Shown here: piece after piece, positions 17,348 through 26,983 of the stretch
Numbering within the stretch: the stretch's first letter is position 1
Layout: each line of letters starts with the position of its first letter
From: BQJU01 sp965229635
GTDB lineage: Bacteria > Bacteroidota > Bacteroidia > Chitinophagales > Saprospiraceae
NCBI GenBank assembly: GCA_965229635.1
Contig: OZ245894.1
Coordinates: forward strand, 7,936,001-8,000,000
Reading direction: 5' to 3'
DNA length: 64,000 nt
Program-made: the position numbers and the translations under genes
Notes under the pieces: model-generated
Seen by the model: only the letters and a program-made list of their open reading frames with translations
Told to the model about the DNA's origin: nothing
The model's database searches: none

Positions 17348-18243
17348 TTCCCTTGCTCTTCAGCAATCTTTTTTACCTGCTCAAGGGGAACATCTAGAAG
17401 ATCGGCCGTTTCCTCAACAGAGAATCCTTTGGATAGAACCTTGCGAATGCTTAATTCAATTCCTTCTTCAAGCCCTCGTTCATGCCCCTCTTTCTCAGCC
17501 TTTTCGGCCATGGCTTCCATTAAATATTCATTGATACCCATAGGTCCAGGTTTTTCGGTTAACTGAATAAAGTTCTTTTCAAATTTAAGCGAATTCTCCG
17601 ATTTTTCAAAATGACCGTAATACCGGATAAAATTTATTAAGCGGGCAATTTTAGCCCTGGTATGCCCCAATTTTAACAATCGCCTGGCCAGCCTTAACCT
17701 GGCTACCATTTTTTCTTCCTCAGGCCATCGTTGCAAATCTACCCATACATTTTCCAAAATGATGGAAAAGAGGTTATCGGGTAATACGTTGAAGTCCTGC
17801 TGTTTTTGATTGAGCACCTTGTAGGTGTCAAATTTGTACCGCAAATAACTGTTCATAAAGTACTGCTCATAGTAATGCGGATGATAGGTACGATGATCAT
17901 CTGTAAAGATGGCCAAAGCCGTAACCGACCGCCGGTACCGATCAAAAATGCGGTAGTAGTAGATAAACATGCGCTCGGCAAAATCCTTATCCACATACCC
18001 CTGAATCTCTACGTGTATTAAAAACCACAACTCCTCCCCTACGTTGGAGAAAACCTTGATCAACTTATCAGCATATCGCCGGGTTTCCTCAGAAGTTGGG
18101 AATAACTTTTCCAATTCCTTATCAAGGAACTCAAAGCCTTTGTCAAAATCAATCCGGTGTGTCCAATTCTTAAAAAAGAAATGGAGAAACTCCGGAAAGT
18201 AATCCTCGATGATTCCTTTCCACATCAAATCTTTAGAGAGCAT
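17344..18243 (-). CDS. Rpn family recombination-promoting nuclease / transposase-like protein
   Basis: The 299-residue protein has the PD-(D/E)XK nuclease layout of the Rpn (YhgA-like, COG5464) group. An Asp region at RRYADKLIKVF is followed by ELWFLIHVEIQGYVDKDFAERMF, giving the E-x-Q core, and then YYYRIFDRYRR. The C-terminus is charged, with EKAEKEGHERGLEEGIELSI and a small helix-turn-helix-like end (GFSVEETADLLDVPLEQVKK). Rpn proteins cut DNA and promote RecA-independent recombination; many copies are spread over bacterial genomes. No terminal repeats were found, so this is not a complete transposon. Confidence 0.8.
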   Translation of the reverse strand: MLSKDLMWKGIIEDYFPEFLHFFFKNWTHRIDFDKGFEFLDKELEKLFPTSEETRRYADKLIKVFSNVGEELWFLIHVEIQGYVDKDFAERMFIYYYRIFDRYRRSVTALAIFTDDHRTYHPHYYEQYFMNSYLRYKFDTYKVLNQKQQDFNVLPDNLFSIILENVWVDLQRWPEEEKMVARLRLARRLLKLGHTRAKIARLINFIRYYGHFEKSENSLKFEKNFIQLTEKPGPMGINEYLMEAMAEKAEKEGHERGLEEGIELSIRKVLSKGFSVEETADLLDVPLEQVKKIAEEQGN

Positions 18244-18327
18244 TTTTTTATTTGCAATAATGTAAATATTTTGTTATAAATGCAAGATTTCACGTGTTTA
18301 TTTTGTTATTTTTTTTTAAAAAAAGGA

Positions 18328-18362
18328 TAAAAAAAGCCCGGACAGTATTGCCCAGGCTTTTC
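18328..18362 (-). terminator. rho-independent terminator of the transketolase gene
   Basis: Reading the minus strand, AAAAGCCTGG and CCGGGCTTTT form a stem around GCAATACTGT, followed by a T-rich run. It lies about 20 bp after the transketolase stop. Confidence 0.75.
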
Positions 18363-18382
18363 AAAATTGACGCTTATATCCT

Positions 18383-20359
18383 CTACAGGCCATTCACCGC
18401 TTCTACAACAGCTTCAGCGGTAATGCCCAGTTCCTCGTAAATAGTTTTATAGGGTGCAGAAGCACCGTAGCGGTCAATACCGATCACCTTTCCGTCCAAA
18501 CCTACATACTTGTACCAGCCCAGGGTAGCACCAGCTTCAATTGCCACGCGCTTGCGCTTGCCGGAAGGCAGAACTGATTCCTTGTAGTCGGCTGATTGTG
18601 CATCAAATACTTTTGTACATGGCATAGAGACTAGTCTTACCTTTTTGCCTTGCTCATTCAACCTCTTCTTCGCGTTAAATGCAATTTCCACTTCCGATCC
18701 GGTAGCAATGATGATGGCATCAAAATCTGCATCTTCCACCAGAACGTAACCACCTTTTGCAGCCTCATTGGCCCCAGCCATGCCCTCAGCTTTCCGATCA
18801 TAAGTGGGCAGATTTTGCCGGGTCAGCACCAAACTGGTTGGACCATGAGTATTGGTCAACGCCATCTTCCACGCCTCCGCTGTTTCGTTGGCATCCATAG
18901 GGCGAATTACCTGCATATTAGGCATTGCACGTAAGGCAGTTAGATGGGCTTCTGGTTGGTGGGTGGGTCCATCCTCACCCAAACCGATGGAGTCATGCGT
19001 CACCACATAGATCACACGCAGGCCCATTAGGGCCGACATGCGCATTGCGGCCCGCATATAATCGGTAAAAACAAAAAACGTTCCGCCAAATGGGATCACC
19101 CCGCCGTGCAGCGCCAAACCATTCATGATGGCTGCCATGCCGTGCTCACGTACGCCGTAGTGAATATATCGTCCTGTCGGATTTTCCGGGCTATAGCCAG
19201 TTTCTCCTTTCGCTTGCGTTTTATTGGATGGCGTCAGGTCGGCAGAGCCGCCCATCAAGCCGGTAATCAGTGGTGCCAGATAATCGAGTACCTTGCCGGA
19301 GGCAGCCCGGGTAGCCATCGACCCACCGGCAGGAAATTCAGGAATATCCAAAGCCTCAGCCGGAATTTCGCCACCCAGACAAGCTTCAAAGGTAGTGGCC
19401 AATTCGCCGTGAGCCTGCTTGTAAGCATCCATTTTCTGCCCCCAGGCAGCTTCAGCCCCTTTGCCCTTTTCAATCATCAGTGCGGGCAAGGTTTTTAACT
19501 CCTCCGGAACATAAAAATTGGGCTCCAGTGGAATACCCAGATTCTCCTTGGTCAGCTTAATCTCTTCCGCGCCAAACGGATCGCTGTGGGCATCGTGCTT
19601 GCCCGCCAGATTGGGACTACCAAAACCAATGATGGTTTTGCAGGCAATAATGGTTGGTTGATCAGTCACCGACTGTGCGGTGCGAATCGCTTTGCGAATG
19701 GCATCGTGATCGTGGCCGTCAATGCTCAGTGTATGCCAGCCGTAGCCCTCAAAACGTTTGATTACATCTTCACTGAAAGACAATTCAGTATCGCCGTCAA
19801 TGGAAACGTGGTTGTCATCATAAAAGACAATCAACTTACCCAACTTATTATGTCCGGCAAAGGAACATGCCTCATGAGAAACGCCTTCCTCCAAATCTCC
19901 ATCACTGGCAATCACATAAGTATAATGATCCACAACCTCGTGGCCAGGACGATTAAAGCGGGCCGCCAGAGAAGCTTCCGCCAGCGCAAAGCCTACAGAA
20001 TTGGCAATCCCTTGTCCGAGTGGACCGGTAGTGGTCTCCACACCTGGAGTCTCGTGTGCCTCAGGGTGCCCCGGGGTCTTACTGCCCCACTGACGGAAGT
20101 TTTTCAGCTCTTCCATTGACAGGTCATAGCCGTAAAGGTGCAGCAAGCTGTAAATCAGCATACTTCCATGACCAGCAGAAAGGATAAAACGGTCACGATC
20201 CGCCCAGTCCGGATTAGCGGGGTTGTGTTTCATAAATTCTGACCACAAAATTGCGGAAACATCAGCCATTCCCATGGGTAATCCCGGGTGGCCCGAACTG
20301 GCTTTTTCCACAGCGTCAATTGTCAAGCCACGAATGGTCTTTATAATCTCATTTAGCAT
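18383..20359 (-). CDS. tkt: transketolase
   Basis: The ~658-residue protein has the full transketolase layout. The N-terminal thiamine diphosphate domain includes SSGHPGLPMGMA, GPLGQGIANSVGFALAE and the cofactor motif GDGDLEEGVS-like SDGDLEEGVSHE. The pyrimidine domain has GVREHGMAAIMNGLALHGG and THDSIGLGEDGPTHQPEAHL, and a C-terminal domain follows. It moves two-carbon units between sugar phosphates in the pentose phosphate pathway. I chose the start at MLNEIIKTI (20359), preceded by AAAGGGA; a 22-residue upstream extension from 20425 is unlike the family. It stands alone, with its own terminator. Confidence 0.95.
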   Translation of the reverse strand: MLNEIIKTIRGLTIDAVEKASSGHPGLPMGMADVSAILWSEFMKHNPANPDWADRDRFILSAGHGSMLIYSLLHLYGYDLSMEELKNFRQWGSKTPGHPEAHETPGVETTTGPLGQGIANSVGFALAEASLAARFNRPGHEVVDHYTYVIASDGDLEEGVSHEACSFAGHNKLGKLIVFYDDNHVSIDGDTELSFSEDVIKRFEGYGWHTLSIDGHDHDAIRKAIRTAQSVTDQPTIIACKTIIGFGSPNLAGKHDAHSDPFGAEEIKLTKENLGIPLEPNFYVPEELKTLPALMIEKGKGAEAAWGQKMDAYKQAHGELATTFEACLGGEIPAEALDIPEFPAGGSMATRAASGKVLDYLAPLITGLMGGSADLTPSNKTQAKGETGYSPENPTGRYIHYGVREHGMAAIMNGLALHGGVIPFGGTFFVFTDYMRAAMRMSALMGLRVIYVVTHDSIGLGEDGPTHQPEAHLTALRAMPNMQVIRPMDANETAEAWKMALTNTHGPTSLVLTRQNLPTYDRKAEGMAGANEAAKGGYVLVEDADFDAIIIATGSEVEIAFNAKKRLNEQGKKVRLVSMPCTKVFDAQSADYKESVLPSGKRKRVAIEAGATLGWYKYVGLDGKVIGIDRYGASAPYKTIYEELGITAEAVVEAVNGL

Positions 20360-20517
20360 AAATTTCCCTTTTAGTTTAGTAATTTGAGCGCCACTCTGGC
20401 CAGGATTAGCACTGTTGTTGCGCACGAAGTATTTCTAGCGCCGAAGTTAAGGAATCTGTTACAATCCTTGGGTCAGTAGGCCTGATTTTCCATTGTAATC
20501 ACAAAAAAAACGTATTC

Positions 20518-21036
20518 ATGAGCAACGATCTTGAAGCATTGCGTTATCCCATCGGTCGTTTTCATTACCAACCCGGAGCATCAACTGACCTCCGCATCAA
20601 TACCATCAGACACCTTCCGGAGCGCATGCGCCGACTTTTAGCCGGAGCCGACGATGGCCTTCTTGATACCCCCTACCGACCCGAAGGTTGGACGGTCCGG
20701 CAGTTGGTCCATCACGTTGCTGACAGCCACATGAATGCCTATATTCGCTTCAAGCTGGCACTAACGGAAGATACGCCCACCATCAAACCCTACGAGGAAG
20801 CCGCATGGGCAGAACTACCCGATAGTCGCCTGCCCATAGAGGTATCGTTACAGTTGCTTGAAGCCGTACACCAGCGGTGGTCGGTGATCCTTGACGCCAT
20901 GAGCGGTAAGGATTTTCAGCGTAAGCTGTATCATCCGGAGCAAAAGCGGGAGTTAAACCTCGATATGATGCTTTCTCTTTACCACTGGCACAGCGAGCAT
21001 CATTTTGCACATTTGCAGTTGGTCATTAATTCCTAA
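20518..21036 (+). CDS. YfiT/BstA-like DinB-fold protein (putative metal-dependent transferase)
   Basis: The 172-residue protein matches the YfiT/BstA branch of the DinB superfamily, with LRYPIGRFHYQPG at the start, HHVADSHMNAY and the C-terminal HWHSEHHFAHL. The conserved His residues are the metal ligands. In Bacillus, BstA attaches bacillithiol to electrophiles, and other Bacteroidota carry this gene as a putative hydrolase. Which thiol or substrate is used here is unknown. It is followed after 11 bp by the DUF1684 lipoprotein gene, probably in one operon. Confidence 0.85.
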   Translation: MSNDLEALRYPIGRFHYQPGASTDLRINTIRHLPERMRRLLAGADDGLLDTPYRPEGWTVRQLVHHVADSHMNAYIRFKLALTEDTPTIKPYEEAAWAELPDSRLPIEVSLQLLEAVHQRWSVILDAMSGKDFQRKLYHPEQKRELNLDMMLSLYHWHSEHHFAHLQLVINS

Positions 21037-21047
21037 AAACAGTTGTA

Positions 21048-21941
21048 ATGTTCAAAGTATTCTTTCCACTGTTGACACTACTTTTGCTCCTGCATTGTTC
21101 TACGCCAAAAGAAAGTCCAATGTCTCCTGATCCCGACTATGTACAAGCTATTGAAACTTGGCGCAAGGAGAGGGTTGAATCCCTGACGGCTACCAACAGC
21201 TGGCTGGCCCTTGCCGGACTCTACCCATTGGAGGAAGGACAAAACACCTTCGGCAGTAGCTCGGAAAATGACCTCATCTTCCCGGAAAAAGCAGCAAAAA
21301 AGCTGGGTATACTCACGCTGGAAGGCGGTACCGTAAACATGACTTTGGAACCCGGCATTTCCGCAAAAATCAACGCCAACCTGGCGGATGAAGAGATGAT
21401 TATATTTCAGAATAGTGCGGCAGAGAAAATAAGTTACAACACATTTTCCTGGGTAGTCATTCAACGTGAAGAAAAGTACTTCCTACGGGTGTGGGATGCG
21501 GACAATAAGGCCATCCAGGAATTTGAAGGCATTGATTATTATCCCATTCAGGAACAATGGCGTGTGGAGGCCACTTTCGTGGAAAACAAACAATCGCTGG
21601 CCATACGCAATGTGTTGGAAATGGATATCATGCAGGAATCAGAAGGCATTCTTCGATTTGTAATCCAAGGCAAGCAATACGAGCTACTCACCCTCGACGG
21701 TGGCCCGAATGACTATTTTATGATCTTTTCCGATCAAACCACTGGCACGGAAACCTACGGTGGTGGCCGCTATCTGTACGTGGAAAAGCCCGATGCAGCC
21801 GGTAGAACCTGGATTGACTTCAACAAAGCCTACAATCCCCCCTGCGTTTTCACGCCTTATGCTACCTGCCCATTACCACCCAAAGCCAATCATCTCGATA
21901 TTGCTGTGAAAGCAGGAGAAAAAGACTACGGTCATCACTGA
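21048..21941 (+). CDS. DUF1684 domain lipoprotein
   Basis: The 297-residue protein starts with a signal peptide and lipobox (LLLLLHCS), so it should be a lipoprotein. The rest is the DUF1684 domain: an early helix with YVQAIETWRKERVESL, NSWLALAGLYPLEEGQNTFG, and the late core GRYLYVEKPDAAGRTWIDFN then AYNPPCVFTPYATCPLPP. The function of this family is not known. It overlaps the convergent membrane protein gene by 7 bp. Confidence 0.85.
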   Translation: MFKVFFPLLTLLLLLHCSTPKESPMSPDPDYVQAIETWRKERVESLTATNSWLALAGLYPLEEGQNTFGSSSENDLIFPEKAAKKLGILTLEGGTVNMTLEPGISAKINANLADEEMIIFQNSAAEKISYNTFSWVVIQREEKYFLRVWDADNKAIQEFEGIDYYPIQEQWRVEATFVENKQSLAIRNVLEMDIMQESEGILRFVIQGKQYELLTLDGGPNDYFMIFSDQTTGTETYGGGRYLYVEKPDAAGRTWIDFNKAYNPPCVFTPYATCPLPPKANHLDIAVKAGEKDYGHH

Positions 21942-23350
21942 TCGGCGATTGACTTTTGCTTTTCGGTCCAAAGGTGATACAACAGGAGTATAGTGAAGAA
22001 AGGCAATATCCAGATGACCCGGGCCTGGAAGCGGGGATCAACCATGGAGATGCAGCCGCAGATGAACGCATTGGCCAACAGCCCTAAAAAGACCACTAAA
22101 AAAAGATTGCGGTAAGCGGAAGGTATGGTGTATTTATCCTGATAAAGAAAGAGATATAATAGCAGCAGAAAGCAGGTAAAAACGACCACTCGCTGAATGG
22201 AATTGACAATTTTATTGCTCCACTGCTCCTTATATTGCATGGCATTTTCAAAGGCAGGAATGTATTCCGGGAGCACAATTTTAAACATATCGTGCAGAAA
22301 TTCTCCTCTCTTCTGCTGAGTGATCACCACCAAATCAAAGGTAAAAAACTGCTGTACGACCGTTTCCAGTGATTTGATGATGAATTTTTTTGCGTAAAGC
22401 GGATCCTTAAAAAACCCGTTGACGACTTTCTTATAACGTTCATTGTTCACGTTCCAGCCGCCATCCTTATGCACTGGACTATCTGGTGACCATAAAAAAT
22501 CAATGGGCAGTAATCCTTCGTATGCGCAAAGGAAATATGGACCTTGTCTTTGTGTACAATTTTCCTCCAGAAAGGGCTGGAGCAACCCCATTTGGTTCAT
22601 GCGCCCTACCAAAAAAACGTTACTAGATTTGCTGGCCACAAATTCTCCGGTGCGGCTGTATTGAAGGTAGGGAATGGTGAAATAACCGATCAGACCAATG
22701 CCGACAACAAGAAAAAAACGGGGCCATTTAATCAATTGCCGCTTTTTTATTCTCAGCAACAAGTCGATACTTCCCAAACCAAAAAGAATGCAAAACAAAA
22801 TATAAGGGTGAGAATGATGGGAACCAAGTGCCAACCATAACACCAACGCCGGGATGACAAGGTTTCTAAAAGTTGCTCTGTCTGCAAAAAAGAAAATGGC
22901 TACCATCAAAATCATGACCGCCGTCAAAAAATCGGGCATCAACATGCCGGTAGTAAGCCCGATACCCGAGGTGAACGTCAAAAAGGCAATCGCCAGAACC
23001 GGGAAAAAGGCATGTGCCTCGGGAAAGAAAGTTTTGGCTACCCGATTGATGGTCCAGGAAACGATGAGAGCCTGCACAAAAATGACCAACCACAGGCTTT
23101 CCGCCAAACTGGTATGTCGAATAAATAACCCGTATAAAAGGGGACGGACCCAGGAAACTTCATTGGAAAAACCATTGCCCAGGTAAGTGCCCGAATCGAC
23201 AAATAGAAAAGGGAAGTTGTTGATAAATGCAGGAATCATCAGTGCGATGGCGCCGACGAAGATGGATAGTAGATATAACTTCCGGTTTTGTACAGTAAGA
23301 TCCTGAGCGCCAGTCTTTTTCGAACCCATCCAGATAGCTGTTTTAGCCAA
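21935..23350 (-). CDS. polytopic membrane protein, uncharacterised
   Basis: The 471-residue protein has about 10 hydrophobic helices: one near residues 28-45, several between 60 and 210, and a group at 395-460. Between them lies a soluble loop of roughly 150 residues (about 240-390). It begins near the membrane with FINNFPFLFVDSGTYL. An acidic residue after the first helix and many helices followed by a large external part recall GT-C fold glycosyltransferases, but no clear DxD or family motif was recognised. The start is uncertain; MAKTAIWMGS is used here, and a later Met could serve. Confidence 0.6.
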   Translation of the reverse strand: MAKTAIWMGSKKTGAQDLTVQNRKLYLLSIFVGAIALMIPAFINNFPFLFVDSGTYLGNGFSNEVSWVRPLLYGLFIRHTSLAESLWLVIFVQALIVSWTINRVAKTFFPEAHAFFPVLAIAFLTFTSGIGLTTGMLMPDFLTAVMILMVAIFFFADRATFRNLVIPALVLWLALGSHHSHPYILFCILFGLGSIDLLLRIKKRQLIKWPRFFLVVGIGLIGYFTIPYLQYSRTGEFVASKSSNVFLVGRMNQMGLLQPFLEENCTQRQGPYFLCAYEGLLPIDFLWSPDSPVHKDGGWNVNNERYKKVVNGFFKDPLYAKKFIIKSLETVVQQFFTFDLVVITQQKRGEFLHDMFKIVLPEYIPAFENAMQYKEQWSNKIVNSIQRVVVFTCFLLLLYLFLYQDKYTIPSAYRNLFLVVFLGLLANAFICGCISMVDPRFQARVIWILPFFTILLLYHLWTEKQKSIADQ

Positions 23351-23450
23351 GACTTTTACGGTTGCATAAATTCCACGACAATTTACACAATTGCCCTAAA
23401 CTAAGCCATTGAATTTCATGTTTGCAAGTCAAAATAATGACAATCTATAT

Positions 23451-26400
23451 TTAATTTCGTTTGGACTTACCTTTCTTCACCTCCACAACATCACTAGCCA
23501 GCCTTAACTTCCAGTTTTCAATAGCCGTACCCCGGGTGTCGAGATGGCTGGTCAGGTAATAAAGCCGCTGGGTTGCCGGTTGATCGGAGGCAAGGAAAAA
23601 GCGTTGATGCAACCAAAACGGCGGAATGGCCTGATAATAAACCGTAGCCTGCACCTTTACATTGGAAAGATCAGTGCCGTCCGGCAATTCCATAATGTAA
23701 AGTGTATTGTCCATCCCTGGAAAACCAGGTCCCTGGTCCTGGTAGTCGGGATCATTACCGACGTGCTCGGGGTCGGTGGCTTCCATGAATTGAAACATGA
23801 CCTGGCCTTGCGGTTTGAAGAAATCGGCAGCACGCCAGCCTTTCGGCAATAAGCGGTTGTCTTTAATGGCAAAATCACGATGGATAAAGCTGGTGGTAAA
23901 TTTATGGTCTTGGTCCTGGTTGAGCTCCTGATAAATCTGCACCTGATCCTGGCGGTTGATCTGCTGGTGATGCCGTTGGTAGGTACTGGTATCCGGCAAA
24001 AATTCCGTTTTCAGCGGTTGCCCATTTTCATCCACAATCACACCAACGCTATTGGTGCGGCCTGAGCCCCATATGATGCGATCTCCGTCCAGCACCAACA
24101 CTTCTACAAAGGCTCGCCGAAAGGCAACTCCACTGGGAAATCGATGCCCGGTCTTATTGGTTATAGCCACATTGGCCACCAGGCTGTTGCCAAGGCTTTG
24201 GCGCATCGTCACCTTCACATCTACGGTCTCATCCCGGGCCTGCCGCACCATATTTTCGATGGCAAGTTGGTTGCCATTGGTGGCGGAGGTCATGTAATCA
24301 GCCTTATTCACACCCAACACTTCCGGGAACTGATTAAACATTTCCAGCAGGAATACATTCAACCCCACATGCTCGTGGCGTTTGTAGGTTTCCCGTAAGG
24401 GCACATTGATATCGCCCAGTATGGTTTCATGATCGGCGGCGGGCATACCCTGGCCCTGAATGCTGGCTATCCGTGTGGTGAGCGGATCAATATTGATGGT
24501 GCCGTCCAGGTTTTGGAAAGCATTGGGCATGTGGCAATCCTGGCAGCTCTTAAATTCGTCTCCCATCGCCGCGAAACTGCTGTTTTGCCATTCCAGAAAA
24601 GTAGCCTGCTCTATACTATGCGAATAGCCCGCCAGCGCCGGATTTTGCTCGGCCTGGGTCAATACCGGAAACGGATCACCCTGCATACCAATATTGGGCA
24701 GGTTGATGGTATGACAGGTACCGCACATCTGCGAATTTGCTGTGTAAGCATTATACACCGGTGTCATGGCCAGCATATTGTCCATCGGAATGGTGGTGAC
24801 ATCCTCGTAAGGGCCGTAGAGCTCATCGGCAGGACCGCGATTAAATCGGCCGGTATTGTTGAAAAATAGCATGTATGCCAGTTCTTTGGGCGTTTCCTTG
24901 GTTATCCAGTCTTTTTCCGAAGGCATCCATTTGGCGACAGCCTGCTGATCGGGGGCATTAATGTGGTGGCAAACGGTGCAACTAATACCTTCGCGGGCCA
25001 GCTCCCCATATTTGTGATAGCGATAGTCGGGCGGAGTCGGCTCGTTGGCCGAAAGCTTTTCCGTAAGGTAAACGTATTCCACTTTAAAGATGGAATCCAG
25101 GGTTTGATCGGCCTGCGCATCAAGCCGTAATTGCCGCACCCCCATTGCTCCGTGACAGCTCAGGCAGGTATTGGTCACCTGCTCCATGTTGTCTTTGAGG
25201 CTTCCCTTTAAGAGGCCTGGCACTTTGGCATTTTCCTGAAGCAAAGCCATTTCACTCTCCAGTTGTGCATAAAAAATCGGATCACGGCCGGCTAACCCCA
25301 TCGGCGACCAGCGCCATTCGCCATACTCCGATACATTGTAGCCGTCGCCGTATTTTGGTCCTGTTTTTACAAACATATCCACCCCATAAGGGAGCCCCCC
25401 TAAGCCACCGTGGCAACCCATACAATTATCGGAGGTGATGAAATGTTCCGTTTTTGCGGCGGACTGCGGCACGTGATCAAAATTTTGGTTGGGAAACTTC
25501 TTGACATCTGGAAAAGTGAGGCCTGGGATTTCCGGGAAGGTGGCCGCAAATTCGGGATTGATGGTCGGTAAAGCACTACCCGGAATGAACGTCTCACCCA
25601 ATTCTTTTGGTGGAAAATGCTCATTGAGAAAGTTGGCCCAATCGGGCATATCTTCTGCCGCCTCATACGGGCGAAGCTGGCTGGGCAAAAACATGAGCTG
25701 TTGAACCAGACTATCATTGAGGCAGGTCTCGGTCATCAAGTCCAGTGGTAAATTGGCCAGATAATTCGCATTGCGCCAGGAATTATCACTCATGAAGTCC
25801 AGCAGATTTTCATCGGCATCAAAGCCTTTGATATTGCGAAGCGCACTGAAAGTTTGTTCCTTTTCTGCGGAAGCATGACACCGAATACAAGGTAAACCAA
25901 GCCCCGATTCAAAAGGATTGTTGGCCACTTGCTTCGCAATGGCATCGGCAATGCTCTGCCCCTTGGAGGGCGCTCCGGGATTGGACCAAAACCAGCCATC
26001 GGGTGCGCCGTTTTTTTCATCCGTTTTGATCATCACCGTCCAGGCGGTAATGAGTGAGCTGATCAGGTTTTGAATAGAATCACTCACTTCACACGGCGCG
26101 GATTGGGCAGCAATTTCTTCAATCTGCTGATAAATAGCCGCTGGCGACAAAAACATCTCCTTGACAATCATCGCTCCGCTGGGCACTTCTCCTTCGCGCG
26201 GTTGTTTCTTTTTGGCTTCGCCAGACTTCATGCCCTCCTTCCAAAACTCAGGATTGCCCGTCAGCCAGTACATCATCCTTGGAGAATAATAAATCCGTAC
26301 GGCAGGATGAGTTCCATAATAAGTATTCTGAATCCAGGGGCCGGTATCGCGAACTCGTTTGTCCATACACCAATTCAGATCGGTAGCATAACGGCGGTGC

Positions 26401-26639
26401 ATGATAAAATCGTAAAGCTCCGTTTCAAAATCGGCCAGATAAAGGGTGTCAGGCACCAGGATTGGGTTTTCCAAACCAGCTGCACAGGTATTAAGGATTT
26501 CAGGGGGCACCTGAATGGTCATGCTGGCATGAGTATCTGCAAAATCTGAGTTGGTATGGCCGGTGGAGATGCCACTGCCAAAAAAAACGACAAGGCTGAT
26601 GGCGAGCATTACAATGACTCGCATGAAACTGGACTTCAT
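23451..26639 (-). CDS. secreted six-haem cytochrome c
   Basis: The 1062-residue protein has a signal peptide at the N-terminus. It has six CxxCH c-type haem sites: CIRCH (251), CMGCH (406), CLSCH (492), CTVCH (554), CGTCH (639) and CQDCH (699). The first 250 residues and the last 350 have none; the C-terminal part looks like beta-sandwich sequence (NKTGHRFPSGVAFRRAFVEV). The clustering of sites in the middle resembles multihaem electron carriers or reductases of the NrfA/octahaem type, but I could not assign a known enzyme. It would work in the periplasm or at the cell surface. Its gene is divergent from the hybrid sensor regulator, 344 bp away. Confidence 0.82.
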   Translation of the reverse strand: MKSSFMRVIVMLAISLVVFFGSGISTGHTNSDFADTHASMTIQVPPEILNTCAAGLENPILVPDTLYLADFETELYDFIMHRRYATDLNWCMDKRVRDTGPWIQNTYYGTHPAVRIYYSPRMMYWLTGNPEFWKEGMKSGEAKKKQPREGEVPSGAMIVKEMFLSPAAIYQQIEEIAAQSAPCEVSDSIQNLISSLITAWTVMIKTDEKNGAPDGWFWSNPGAPSKGQSIADAIAKQVANNPFESGLGLPCIRCHASAEKEQTFSALRNIKGFDADENLLDFMSDNSWRNANYLANLPLDLMTETCLNDSLVQQLMFLPSQLRPYEAAEDMPDWANFLNEHFPPKELGETFIPGSALPTINPEFAATFPEIPGLTFPDVKKFPNQNFDHVPQSAAKTEHFITSDNCMGCHGGLGGLPYGVDMFVKTGPKYGDGYNVSEYGEWRWSPMGLAGRDPIFYAQLESEMALLQENAKVPGLLKGSLKDNMEQVTNTCLSCHGAMGVRQLRLDAQADQTLDSIFKVEYVYLTEKLSANEPTPPDYRYHKYGELAREGISCTVCHHINAPDQQAVAKWMPSEKDWITKETPKELAYMLFFNNTGRFNRGPADELYGPYEDVTTIPMDNMLAMTPVYNAYTANSQMCGTCHTINLPNIGMQGDPFPVLTQAEQNPALAGYSHSIEQATFLEWQNSSFAAMGDEFKSCQDCHMPNAFQNLDGTINIDPLTTRIASIQGQGMPAADHETILGDINVPLRETYKRHEHVGLNVFLLEMFNQFPEVLGVNKADYMTSATNGNQLAIENMVRQARDETVDVKVTMRQSLGNSLVANVAITNKTGHRFPSGVAFRRAFVEVLVLDGDRIIWGSGRTNSVGVIVDENGQPLKTEFLPDTSTYQRHHQQINRQDQVQIYQELNQDQDHKFTTSFIHRDFAIKDNRLLPKGWRAADFFKPQGQVMFQFMEATDPEHVGNDPDYQDQGPGFPGMDNTLYIMELPDGTDLSNVKVQATVYYQAIPPFWLHQRFFLASDQPATQRLYYLTSHLDTRGTAIENWKLRLASDVVEVKKGKSKRN

Positions 26640-26983
26640 GTGTGTGGGTTTTAGGTAGTCGCGAGAACTAAAAAATAGATGGGTTCTGCAATTCCGTATA
26701 GGGAAGATAGGAATTTTTATTCAATCCGAATTGCAAAAAGGTCGAACAAGGTACATTATTCGAAAAAATTAAGCCACTTGTTTATCTTTTTCCGTAATTT
26801 GCACGAAGAAGAAATTCTAATTACTCCATACCTGCTAGTTTTCACCTAGAACAACACCCCCCTCCCCAAAGCACTGCGCTGGGATACCTTTAATATTGAG
26901 CCTCTTAAGGATCGTTGTTGCCATTGGCATCAACCAATCCCTCCTTCCCGTGCAGGACCAGTTATTTAAGAGGATGTTACCAC
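26640..26983. other. 344 bp intergenic region between cytochrome and hybrid regulator
   Basis: This is the shared upstream region of two divergent genes. I found no perfect TAnnTTTG box; TACCTTTA near 26885 is one base off. An AGAGGATG stretch sits about 10 bp before the regulator's preferred start. No strong palindrome or gene was seen. Confidence 0.4.

Noticed and set aside
19586..20119. Plus-strand open frame within the transketolase gene
   Set aside because: It is opposite a certain gene and has no family features.
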